A stretch of DNA of 64,000 nucleotides, taken from assembly GCF_020085105.1 (NCBI RefSeq), contig NC_058044.1, positions 24,115,206 to 24,179,205 of the forward strand. Reading direction: 5' to 3'. A program made the position numbers and the translations under genes. Under the pieces are notes generated by a model. The model ran no database searches, had not been told where the DNA came from, and saw only the letters and a list, made by a program, of their open reading frames with translations. This document shows positions 1 through 11,403 of this stretch, one piece after another. This stretch comes from Siniperca chuatsi. Taxonomy: Eukaryota > Chordata > Actinopteri > Centrarchiformes > Sinipercidae. Positions within the stretch are counted from its first letter, which is position 1. Each line of letters starts with the position of its first letter.

Positions 1-1490
1 TGATGAAAGAGTCCCCTAACCATACCGCTCATTCTAGTTCCTTCTCTGCATTTTTTTCCCCGTCTCGTCTGCCAAACTCCCTCTCAGTTATGTGATTGAG
101 GTGTTGACTTTGTAATAACGATGTAAAGGACCACAGAAACACGGCGCTCAGTCAGCGTAACGAAATTTTGATTGGTAATTGAGTACAAGTGGTGATCAGA
201 GGCACACTCCCCAGCGTGCCAGCAGCCAATCCCATGAGCCCATGCACCGCGCGTGCAGGTCAGTTACCTTCTCAATTTCCTCCAATCAAACAAGTTGAGT
301 GATGCCATTCTGTCCCCTCATGCACAGTTGCATACCCTGCTTGTACACCAAGAAGCCACATAGTTTTTGTTTTTTGGTTTCTAATTTAAGTTTCTCATAA
401 ATAATTGGTTTAGGGAGCTAGAGCAATGTGTTCAAATGTTACCAGCAGGATACTAGTAAATACCAACATTGTTAAGAATAGTTTGGATCTTATTTGTCTA
501 TTTCAGTGTAAAATGTGTTTTAGTTCATGTAACAGTAATTATGATGGTGATTTACCTTCTGGTGATGGTAAAAGAGATTTGAAGCAACAACCTTTAGCTG
601 CTACTTTCACTAAGCCACATACATGTGGGAGAAAAATCTGAATAAATGAGTGGAGAAACATAATACATGCAGATGCTTCCATATCGAACAGGACCGGGGT
701 CACTGGTTGGAGTATGAAAATGATGTAATGAAATGACCCACCTGATCACAGATTTTGGACTGACATGTTAGACAATCATCAAAAACAAATTAAGGAATAT
801 ATTTTCTGAGAATGGCGTTTATCTCTCCGGATGTGTTCAGACTTGGAGAATCTATGGCGATTAGCACTGAAGCTGTTCTGGCAGCTTGTGGTGGACCAAC
901 ACCTTCCTATGACACTTTGTTGTTTTTTTTCCCCCTTTGTCATCCATCTGTATGTCCACTACACTACTGAGTTAATGTAGCCCATATGAGGTGCAGATAT
1001 CAGTATGTCTGTCTGTCAGCTGTGCTGCTCACCAAGTCCTGTTTGCATCTGTGGGGCTCAGTTTTGCTCGTGCAGATGCTTTGCTGCTATGCTTTTGAAG
1101 AACCAGGATGCCTTTAACATACAGAGAGCTTCTTTCTATTGCTCATTTGTTTTGTCATCTTTCAGATGCAATAGGATTCAAACTGAGCAGGTCCAATTTG
1201 TATTTGAGGTAGCAGTCATCGTGTGACATATTCCAGCTTCTCGGAAAGATTAATGGAAACGTCTGTAAAAATACATTGAGCTAGGAAGGCTTGTGGAACA
1301 AAAACTAACCCAGAAATGGAGCAGGGCTAGATTAAAAAATTGAAAGAAAAAAAAAAAAATCAATTTTCATAGTATTCAAACAGAAAAAAAACAAAACACT
1401 AGGGTTAAAATATAATCAGCCTTTATTGATTATTTTAAAAAGTGGAAATAAGCTACAATGTGTTTTTAATCACCACATATCACAATTGTA
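1..1490. other. Spacer downstream of the ssx2ip-like gene
   Basis: No gene is supported here. The short open frames lack splice context and resemblance to known families. The right end holds the presumed 3' UTR of the minus-strand gene that stops at 1491, with a polyadenylation hexamer (AATAAA on the minus strand) at 1422-1427. The remainder is AT-rich sequence with A and T runs. Confidence 0.6.
1422..1427 (-). terminator. Candidate poly(A) signal of ssx2ip-like gene
   Basis: AATAAA on the minus strand, about 65 bases past the stop codon at 1491-1493. The hexamer and position fit a short 3' UTR; the cleavage site itself cannot be seen. Confidence 0.5.
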
Positions 1491-4260
1491 TTAAAATGAC
1501 CAGTCTAAGTGTGGAGCCTGTGGCGTGTCCACCATCCTGTCTGCTCGGCCATCCCATGTCTTTGACTGGTGATCCACCTCTCTGGTTCTGAAGGGGAAGA
1601 GGGTGAATGAGAGATGGCAAAGTAATAGTAGTGGTAATGGGGAGAACATAAAATCCAAGTAAGCTTTTAAGATCAAACAGAAAATATCACTCAAGTGCAA
1701 ATGGAGCAACACTAACATAGCATATTTAATTCCTGTCAGATTTTAACTGCTGCTGTAAACACTTATAAAGTATCATTTGGGCCAAACTGGAGAAAAGATC
1801 TGTTAAAATGTTAATTTGTACATATATTGAAACTGATAATCTGTAATGATGTCCTTTACCATTAGATAAATGTTAGCAACCTTTCTTTTCTGACCCCTCT
1901 GTTGATTACTATGAGCTACTACTATTGTGAAGGGAATTTAATAAAAAGGGAGAAAACTGATGAAAATATGGTAGTTGTATTTGTGTATTCTGCATCAGCA
2001 CCACACAAGGCCAGATTTTACTCATCCAAAGCACACTGCAGTGAATGCTTTGGATTTGTGAATATGCATTTATGAACATAGGTAAAGCTCAAAACGTTTT
2101 TTGTTCATGGTTAATTTTTTCGCTCTTTATGTACACTGCTATTGCTATGAAAGCAGGACCAAACTAACCTGCAGTTGTATGACAGATTGAGGGCAGAGTA
2201 GAGCTCAGGAGTGCTGGGGGTTTGAACTCTGACTCTTTCCTGATGTAATCTAGAAACAGCAGCTGTCCCTGACTTGGTGGAAGATGGAGTACTGGGAAGA
2301 CAGCCAGATATGCTGGTGGGACCCAAACCTGAGAAATCTGGAGTCACATACACGTGTTTAGGACTTTTGTGCTAAAATCATTTCACCACATTAAAACATC
2401 AATCTCCCACCACTCCACCCTACTTAACTGCATACTCACTGAGAGCAGTGCTCTCTCGCCTGTTGTTGCTTGGTGCTCCTTTACCAAAGAGAGGCGAGTC
2501 ACACAGATACTGCTGCTTCAGGAGAGAGGCCTTCTGACGCTCAAAATCACGGCGCTGTAGACAAGAAAGATTACATTTACAGAGTTACAAGCAGCATTTT
2601 AAGCCAGCATGCTGTGCTCTTTTGTATGAGGAAACTACTGTAAATGCACAATATGATCTTTGGACAAGGTGCCTGCAGACAGTGAATACCTCTTACAATC
2701 TTTTCCTCACAATAGCTGCTGCACTCGCCTCGTCAGCCTAACCTTTTTCATTTACTCTATGTCTGTATTATCTCTACTACATTTCCAACTCAGCAGGGAC
2801 CTACAGCATATGACAAAATGATCCAAGCAGTCATCATATAATTGCTTTAAAAACAGGGATAACAGTCTCTGCCTCATTTTCTTCCCACCTCGCGGCTTAG
2901 CCGGATGGCAGCATCGGTGAAGGACTGCCTCTCCTTTTCAAAAGTCCGCCTCTGATGATCGAACTCCACCCAGCGCACCTGAAGACGTTCCCACTCTTCC
3001 AAAAAGTAGGAATCAGCCAGTTCAGAGGTAACGGGTGAAGTAAGGCTGTCCTGCAGACAGAAACCAAAGAGAGTAATTCAAGTCTGACACCAGCAAAAGT
3101 TCATATGAGGAAGTGTGTGTGTGTGTGTGTGTGTGTGATAGACAATCATACCTGCAGCAGTTGTTGTTGTAATCTGACAAGCTGTTGACTCTCCTTCAGG
3201 TCAGTTTCTAGACGAGCCAGGAGCTTGTCATGGTCGGTACCAACACCAGTGTGGCCTGCACAGTCAGGATATTGTATTCCTTAGGACTAGTGTTTCTCAA
3301 TCATTGGTTTGATAAAATATAACAAAGCTGAAGTAAAAAATCTGGAAAGTGTAATTCTTGCTATAGTCTTCTTAAAAAGGGGCAACACATCAAAAGCGTC
3401 ACTTAAGATCGTTCAACCTGGGTCTTTACCTTCAGATAGGACGTCACCCAATCTCCTCTGCACCTGCCTCCAACTCTGAATCACACCTCCTGTTACATGG
3501 TCACCGAGCGCTATCTCAGCTTTATCCAACCATTTGTCTTCAGTTTGGGCCTCATCCTGAACATCCACCACGTCTGACAGGGTCTTCAAAAAAGGTTAGA
3601 CTGATCTGTTATGTTGAATACTCATCTTGGGATTCAGCATTATAACTTCAAGATTGAGAGTTCATTCTTGTTTTTGGCAAACTCTGCTTTAACTCTCTAA
3701 CCCAACTCTGCAGCAGTATCTGTTGAGGAAGATCATTTGATACAATTGAAAGCTCCGGAACAGCTACTAAATAGATGTTGTGATGATATGGTTTTGTCCG
3801 TTTTAAATCATCCTTTTTTGGGATACGTTTTCTTAAATGTTGGGCCCAATGACCAATGTTAGTTGACCAGCACTTAATTAAAAAGCCTCTGTTCTTTTAC
3901 TCACCTGCTCCATGTCGACTCTGAGTGCATGAAGCAAAGTGGTGAGGCTGTGGCGCAGCTTCATCGCCTCTCTGAGCTCTGCTTCTCTGCGCTCCAGCAT
4001 CAGGCGTAGTGTTGCCTCCTCTCGTCTACAAGGTGGAGAGAGCCAGTGAAGCTTAGAAAGAGGTGGAGAACGCATTTAAAGCAATAATCAGAAAGAGATG
4101 ATATTAACAACCAACTTACTTTGCAGTAGATCTGAACGATTTGGTCGGCTGTTCTCTTTTGCCTCGACCTCCAGGCGGAAAGTTCAACACCTCTATGGCT
4201 GGATAGAAAAATGCAGGACGATAAATGCTGAGTGCTTTCTGTGTGTGTGTGTGTGTGTAA

Positions 4261-4300
<40 letters not shown>

Positions 4301-4984
4301 TACTGAGCAAACAGCTGTGTGTGAAACATTCTGTGATTTTAACTGTAACATGAGTGAGTCTCACAGGGTCCTTTCTCTCTGTGTCTGTCAGGCAGCTGTG
4401 ACAGTCGCTCCTTCAATCTGTTGCTCTGCTGCTCTCGCCGCCTCAGCTCTGCCTCCTGCTGATTACTCCGCAGCTGCAGACGAGTGCACTGGCAAGAGAT
4501 GATTTTGAGAAGGGGGAATAGTGTAAAGATATTCAGATAGCAATATACTCCACAATGTGTGTCACACATGTATACAACTTACTTTGGCCCGTTCACATCT
4601 CAGCATGTCCTGAAGCCTGGCCACGTGGTCATCCATTTCTTTTAGTTGCTCCTACAAGACTGAAGTTTAGTTTTCCCCCTCATAATTCCAAGGACTTATC
4701 TACTTCATTCACTTACATTTTTACCCACCCTGAGTGAGTCTTCTTGCTCCATGTGCTCCTCCCTGTCTGCCCACCAGGAGGCGCTGTGAGAGGGCTCATT
4801 CAGAGGGCTGGGGCTGGGATCCCTTAGCTGACAGGAGTCTGTTAAGAGCGAGGGGGGTTGTTTTTCCAGCATGCAGGGTCTGAAGCTTTTGGCTCATGTA
4901 TCTATATTTCAGGTAAAAGGTGACAGTGTTACCTGAGTACTCTGGGCGTCTTCCAACTCTCTTCTGACCAAACCTGGAAGCCAT
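1491..4984 (-). CDS. ssx2ip: Afadin- and alpha-actinin-binding protein-like (SSX2IP/ADIP family)
   Basis: Twelve coding exons on the minus strand, in transcript order: 4984-4933, 4838-4729, 4651-4583, 4488-4365, 4198-4120, 4025-3905, 3583-3430, 3255-3152, 3050-2889, 2554-2436, 2363-2169, 1587-1491. All junction phases agree, giving 1386 nt and 461 aa. The protein is mostly charged coiled coil. NRLKERLSQL, LVRLQQQLLQ and FEKERQSFTDAAIRL correspond closely to stretches of mammalian SSX2IP, a centrosome/adherens-junction protein that binds afadin and alpha-actinin. The ATG at 4984 directly follows a predicted acceptor; a 5' UTR exon probably ends near 5170. The human protein is about 614 aa, so this model lacks much of the N-terminal region, and no upstream coding exon was found. 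It could be a shortened paralogue. The 2436/2363 junction is the least certain because another donor and acceptor lie close by. Confidence 0.85.
4241..4295. repeat. (GT)n-(TA)n compound microsatellite
   Basis: A GT run at 4241-4258 is followed by a TA run at 4262-4295. It lies in the 166-bp intron between two ssx2ip-like exons (4365 and 4198) and fills about a third of it. Confidence 0.95.
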
Positions 4985-7612
4985 CTGGGTGCCATATTCA
5001 CATGTTAGCAACAAGGGGACATTTTACTCAAATGCAAATATAACTTGTGTGCACCACAACAGGACTAACACACTATGTACACATTTTCTGGGATAATATG
5101 TTCCTGTTAATACTAAGATAATAACAAACATTACTATAGTAACAATGGATCAGTTTCTAGAGCCTTACCTGAGCAGTGAGACTTCCTCAAACAGATGCTA
5201 CCTCTTATTTCCAGGTGATGCCACTTCTGCTAATTACCATTGAAAATAGGCCAGAAGATGGAAGCTTCAGGATTTAAAATGATTCAGTCAAAACTGCTTC
5301 CTACCAAACTTTAAGTTGTGCACAGGTTTGACAGCATTAATGACTTTTTAAATATAAAGGTGCTTTCTGAAGGTGTTGTGGGTCAAATTCAAAGAAATAA
5401 ACATGATGGGAGGAGCACACTTGATAATCCCCAGACACACACACCCAGACTTACTCACTTAGCCAGTTTAGGTTTAGCTCAGCATTTGTCAAATCTTTTA
5501 TTGGGCGTGAAACTGTTTCAAGTCCCAAAATTCACATTACATCAGCATGTTGTGTCATCTATCAAGTGACTTTGAGCATGGTATTGTAAGAGCATGAGTG
5601 AAGCAAACAGCATATGTTACCACATTTTGTTTTTTCCCCCTTACAAATATATCACAAATATCAATAAATCTTAGTAATCTTCCAGGACCCTGTCTGTATA
5701 TGAAACAACCCTGAAGCTGACACACTGATTCACATGAATTTACAGAGTTAATGGAGCTGCCTGTCTGGTATTATCCTGTACATTTATGATAGTGTGCCAG
5801 ATGTCCACCATAGTCATTATTTGACCAAGTAAATTTAGGCCAGCAGTTCACTTTGCTATGACCAGATTCAGGGGACTTTGCTCAAATGATATTCTTGGGA
5901 GATGCTGATGTTTGCATTTCCTCCAGTCTTTGTGCTTTTACTCTGACACTGAAACACCTTAATCTGAATTGACAATGAAATCAAACAAAGAGGCTGCAAC
6001 CTCTATGTAAGATCTTCTTTGACCTGTTCATGTGTCTTGGTAGCAAATCATATATATATATATATAAATAAAAATTAAAATCACATACACAATTCGTCAG
6101 TGTCCGAAAAAGTAATTTAATTTCTAAAATGTTGCCCACAGTAGCAAAGTTAAGAAAACAGTAGTGAAAGTTTTGGTTGATTGGAATATGATTCCAGTGT
6201 GGAAAACGATTATAACAAGTCAATGCAGCATGATTCACTAAACACAAACAATATTTGGAAGTTTTGAACAGATATATGAACATTTGCTGTTTGGCCAATT
6301 GTGTATCTAAAGTGATACACATTACATTTGCTACCAGGTTGCACTACCCAAATAGTGTAAGGCCTTGATGTGTGTGTGTGTGTTTTTTGTTTGTTTTTTT
6401 TGTTTTAAATTAAATATAGGAACATATAGGCTAATAAAAGCAACCTTAGCAGGCTGTTAATTATATACAGAAAAAAAGACAGGATGAAAGGTTATTGGAC
6501 AATCACATGCCCTGCACTGACAGGGTTAAAGTCTGTACCATGTTGTACCTCAGAATAGTAGTAATACCTTTACCATTGCCACAAATACATGAATAGTTTA
6601 AGACACCAATCAGTTTAGCTCAAAAGCTATCAGTGTGTCTGTTGGCCACAATATGAAATACAGTATATAACAGAACATGTTCTTATTCCTGAACAGCACC
6701 TGGTTTAAATTAATGTTTGATTTTTTTTCTCCACCTGCCACACAAAATACAAGAGGAAGTTGCATGTTCAGTAGCCAATCACATGGGCTGAATTTCACTG
6801 ACTGGACAGATACCATTACGTCAGGAAATTTAAACTGGACGTGTCAAGTACTAGGTAAATCAAGAACGGCTTAATCATTAGTCAAGTTAGTGTCAATAAC
6901 ATATTTTTTTTTTTTTGAACATGTAGAGTTTGGCCCTGCTTTAATGTAACAGATGGGAGTTATGATACCATTAGTTTTGGCAAACAAGTGGAAAATTCCC
7001 TCCCCCGAACCCATCAGTCCCGTGTTGCATCATCCCAAGACATCACGTAGAAGTGAAGAAAGCCTTCGACGGATAAAATTCAGAAATCCTCCACCTTTCT
7101 TTCTGCTGTGGATAGAAAAAGATAAGATATAATTGGGAAACACTAATAACACATTTTTTCTCTGAAGACATTTTGACATGTCACAGTAGGAAAAAGCACA
7201 GGTGTAAATAAAATGAATGATGGCTGAATTCCATGTAGCTGCTTCAGTTTCAGGCTCTTGGTATTGTGTTATTGTGCATGCTGGCATACACACTGTTTTT
7301 CAGAATAAGATTGCTAAGTACCTCGTATGTCACTACAGGACAACTATTAATAAAACAACACTTAAGTGGGATTGATATAATACCTAATTTTATATTACAA
7401 TTTATTGTTATATTTACATAATATTCTAAAATGGGGAGGGATATTGAGCCAGGAGATGCTGTTTAAAAAGGAGAAATTTAAATAGATTTTTCCTTGTTTC
7501 CTGAATTACATGCAGATGTTCCAGTAAAGGTGATTTTAAAAAGGCGATTCTAATCCAATACATGTCTTTTTGTCAAATACAGCGAATATCTCCTCACGGC
7601 CCGTTACCTGCC

Positions 7613-7647
7613 CGTTCAGTGCATGCGCTGGATGCATGCACTGAACG
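7613..7647. repeat. Perfect 14-bp inverted repeat (hairpin)
   Basis: Arms 7613-7626 and 7634-7647 are exact reverse complements around a 7-base loop. No gene is adjacent. It may be the relic of a fold-back element. Confidence 0.85.
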
Positions 7648-8108
7648 TGAAAATCTGGTGTTTGTACACAGCCCTGGCTCTGTAAATGGGAAATGAACAA
7701 GCCATTCCAGCCATGATTTGTGTGTCAGGTAACATTAAATGACTTGCTCATGGACATTCAGCTTACTTTCTAGTCTGCCAAGATATACTGCTATTGTGAT
7801 GTTAGCTACAGTAGCAGGAGAGTTGTGAGTATCGCTGTCTGGAGCTGGTTTGTTGGCTCTGGGAAACTGTCTCGTCCTCTCTGGCTGTTAGCTTTGAAGC
7901 AGCAACTGTAGCACAGTTTGCTAACCCACAACCTAGCTAACATTAGTTACATTACTTGCCATGGTATTTGTCATGGTATAGGATTTCTCCAGAATCGCAT
8001 ACTCCACCTTTACACCATGGTACATGGCACATACACTATACATTTTTCACAGCACTTTGTTCACGGTTTTGGTTATATAAATGTACCCACACCAGCTTGC
8101 CTATTATG

Positions 8109-8152
8109 GTAATCCGAATCAGAAATACTTTATTGATCCCCGCGGGGAAACT
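8109..8152 (+). repeat. LINE 3'-tail motif, copy 1
   Basis: Holds the block AATACTTTATTGATCCC, preceded by a TCAGAA-type unit. The same block recurs at 50821-50866 and, reversed, at 25332-25381, where it ends in GATTCT repeats. Such tails are very common in teleosts and resemble 3' ends of L2/CR1-type elements; the family name is inferred. Confidence 0.7.
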
Positions 8153-8714
8153 CTTCTTTACAGCCGCTCACTATCACGTCAGTGCACACAGGAATAGATC
8201 ATCTTTTATAAGATATTTTAATAGATCAACATTAATCATCTTAATCTGAACTAAATTGTTTGTATAAGAGTTCCAGCAACATAGTGACAGAAACATTTCT
8301 AACTAAGTAGTAAAACAACAAATATGTCTGTTACTTTGAGTCAAGATAAACTTTTATGCAAGTATGCATGTGTTTTATAAGAACGACAAAGCATACAGAG
8401 TTGTTCTGAGCTCTATTTGCAATTTCTTAATCTAAAATCTGGAGGCACTAGTCATGTGTGATAAGACTATTGAATACTAAAGAATAAAGCACCAAACTCA
8501 CAGAAGCTGGAACCATCAAATGTTTGGCACTTTTGCTTGAAAAATTACATATACAATTAGTTTTATTTATCCACAAAGATGGAAATTCGCTTTTGCCTTC
8601 ACAAGGTGGTCAAGCATCTATATTCAAAAATAAAGTTCAGTAGAGTACAATAAAATAAATATGAACAGAACCAGCAGCCTAAATTGGATATAACTGGTAA
8701 TAAATATAACTGGA

Positions 8715-8890
8715 GCCTAAACAATTCGTCAATTAATCAATTATTTGATTGACAGAAACTTAATCTGCAATAATATAGTCGGTTAATGATAGTCGGTTAA
8801 TCTTTTGACTCATTTTTTAAGCAAAAATGTCAAACATTTGCTTGTTCCAGCTTCTCCAATGTCAGGATTTGCTTATTTTTTCTATTTCAT
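8715..8890 (+). repeat. Fragment of ATTAATCG-type MITE
   Basis: Contains repeated ATTAATC and GGTTAATC units followed by a stretch starting TTTTTTAAGCAAAAATGTC. Both parts recur in the elements at 30222-31300 and 37311-37594. No terminal repeats or target-site duplication were found, so it appears to be a fragment. Confidence 0.55.
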
Positions 8891-9097
8891 AATAGTCATG
8901 TCATGTGAAATATAAGACCTTTAATGTAGGCCTACTTCTCTGTGGCTCTTGGGGCTCTGTAAAGCCTGCCTGAATTTAGAAGATTGATTTCAGTGTAAAC
9001 TGAATGTGAAGGTGTAATTAATTTTGTCCCTAATGTAATTAACTGCACAGCTTAACTCCCCATCTGAAGCCTCAATGGAGGAAAAAGCAGGCCTACC

Positions 9098-9892
<795 letters not shown>

Positions 9893-11403
9893 GACGACGG
9901 CTGTCGGCAGAGAAAAGTTGAGGGCTACTTAATATGAACGGCCACCACTGGGCGGAAATTAACCCCAACTGCTTTAAACCCTAAACCCGATTGGGAAACG
10001 TTGGTCAGTCTGTGCCCCGCCTCCTCTGCGCCAGCAAGTCATTCTATTGGCTCTAGGCCTGCCAATCAAAAAGTGAAGCTAAATCCACTCCCCCCTGCAT
10101 TCTCTGGCCATTATGAGTTTCCTAGAGAGCAGAGCAGGAGTGTACACTGTGACCTTCAGCTGGAGGGTGAACAACCACAACACAGCGGTTAATCACCACT
10201 TCATTTAACTTAGCAGTTAAATATGTTAAATGTGAGGGTACATTTTATGGTGGGATTCATTGTACCCAAATGCAATGTAGTGTTGGAGGTACTCATACCC
10301 ACCAGACCAGCAAGCAAGTGTAAACTGGGGTGGTCAATATCATGCGATTTGGTTTGGATGTGATAGGGCCAGGATCAACAATATCAATACCAACGCTGAT
10401 ACTTTGTATTACTAAAAATGGCTAATGTACTATGAGGTTATTGCTGCTCACATGCACACGATAGCAGCAGGGAAGCACAATGGGTTCCCAGATTTTACAG
10501 TAAACAAAATTTTTTGATTGTGATAAGTATGTCTGATAGTCAAGGTACTTCTGTATGAATATAACTCTAGGCAGCTAGCCAGGCATGGTTTCATGTTTGT
10601 AATCCAGTTTTATAAAATACATGTTCTTGCACAAAAGGACAGAATTTCATTATTACGCATGAAAACTGCATCTGACACACCAAGCAGTAATATAACGGAT
10701 AATGTATTCAGCCCAACATCAACACCCAGCATTTTGCTTAGTGTGAGACCTCATGCCAAATTTTCTTGAGACATTTCAGTCTGACGCACACATATCAACC
10801 TCATGGTGGCGCCAGAGGAAATGTCTGGGGCTCACCAAAGTCATTAGGATTCATCCTCAGGACACCATGGATAGCTGTGCCAAAGTTAATGGTAATTCAT
10901 CAAATTTCAGTCTGGACCAAAGCCATGTGTCATGGTTGCAATTTGGTTTTACATTTTCTTTGTTAAATGCATATTCCACCATCAAGGTACAAGGTTTTGT
11001 TTTTAAAAAACAAGGTGATTTTATACCACATGCAGACATATCTGATGCACATTTTACACTATAATATGGAAAATCTGTCATTGGATCTAAAGAATAATCC
11101 ATACTATTGTTTAGAAAGAATAGACCAAGTAACAGAAAACGCATTGTAAACAATGCAAAAAATCTTTAAAAAAAGGATATATAAAGTCATATATATAATA
11201 TATTCACATCACAGCTGTACTGGAAATGAACACAGAGAAGAAGACAAGTATTGGTACCTTCACTTTTATTATGTTGAGGAATGATAGTGTGGAAAGATTT
11301 AATAATACAATGAAACACTTGTTCGAAGCATTAGAAACATATCTTAAAAGAAAATAATATCCCAATATGGAGTGTGTTTGTATTATTACTGTATGTTACC
11401 AGC
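9893..11403. other. gng5 promoter side and spacer before the ZP gene
   Basis: The left part is the presumed 5' UTR and promoter of gng5, without an obvious TATA box. The middle shows no gene. A copy of the GGCGCTAGAGG dispersed repeat is at about 10785-10960. The right end carries the short 3' UTR of the ZP gene that stops at 11404. Confidence 0.5.
10785..10960 (+). repeat. Dispersed repeat family A, partial copy 1
   Basis: Starts in AACCTCATGGTGGCGCCAGA and continues with CACCAAAGTCATTAGGATTC. The same blocks occur near 21790, 26760-26945, 47470 (reversed), 52200 and 57680 (reversed). It is one of at least six copies of a teleost dispersed repeat that I could not name. Confidence 0.75.

Larger units (their letters stand above)
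4985..9097. other. Spacer between ssx2ip-like gene and gng5
   Basis: No coding exon is supported. A possible non-coding first exon of the ssx2ip-like gene ends with a good donor near 5170. The rest is AT-rich with TA and T runs (6050-6066, 6903-6918), a perfect hairpin at 7613-7647, a LINE-tail motif near 8110 and a partial ATTAATCG-type repeat near 8715-8890. The 3' UTR of the minus-strand gng5 gene must lie at the right end; a minus-strand AATAAA is visible near 8566. Confidence 0.55.

Noticed and set aside
2363-2371. Alternative acceptor TTTTAG for the ssx2ip-like exon at 2363
   Set aside because: It gives an attractive in-frame HKSPK start but is out of phase with every usable donor of the preceding exon; the AAAAG acceptor at 2364 fits.
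4098-4502. 134-aa plus-strand ORF across ssx2ip-like exons
   Set aside because: It is an antisense shadow of real exons and reads through the TA/GT microsatellite (poly Ile-Tyr).
5318-5569. 83-aa ORF in the ssx2ip/gng5 spacer
   Set aside because: No recognisable domain, no splice or promoter context, and composition like the surrounding non-coding DNA.
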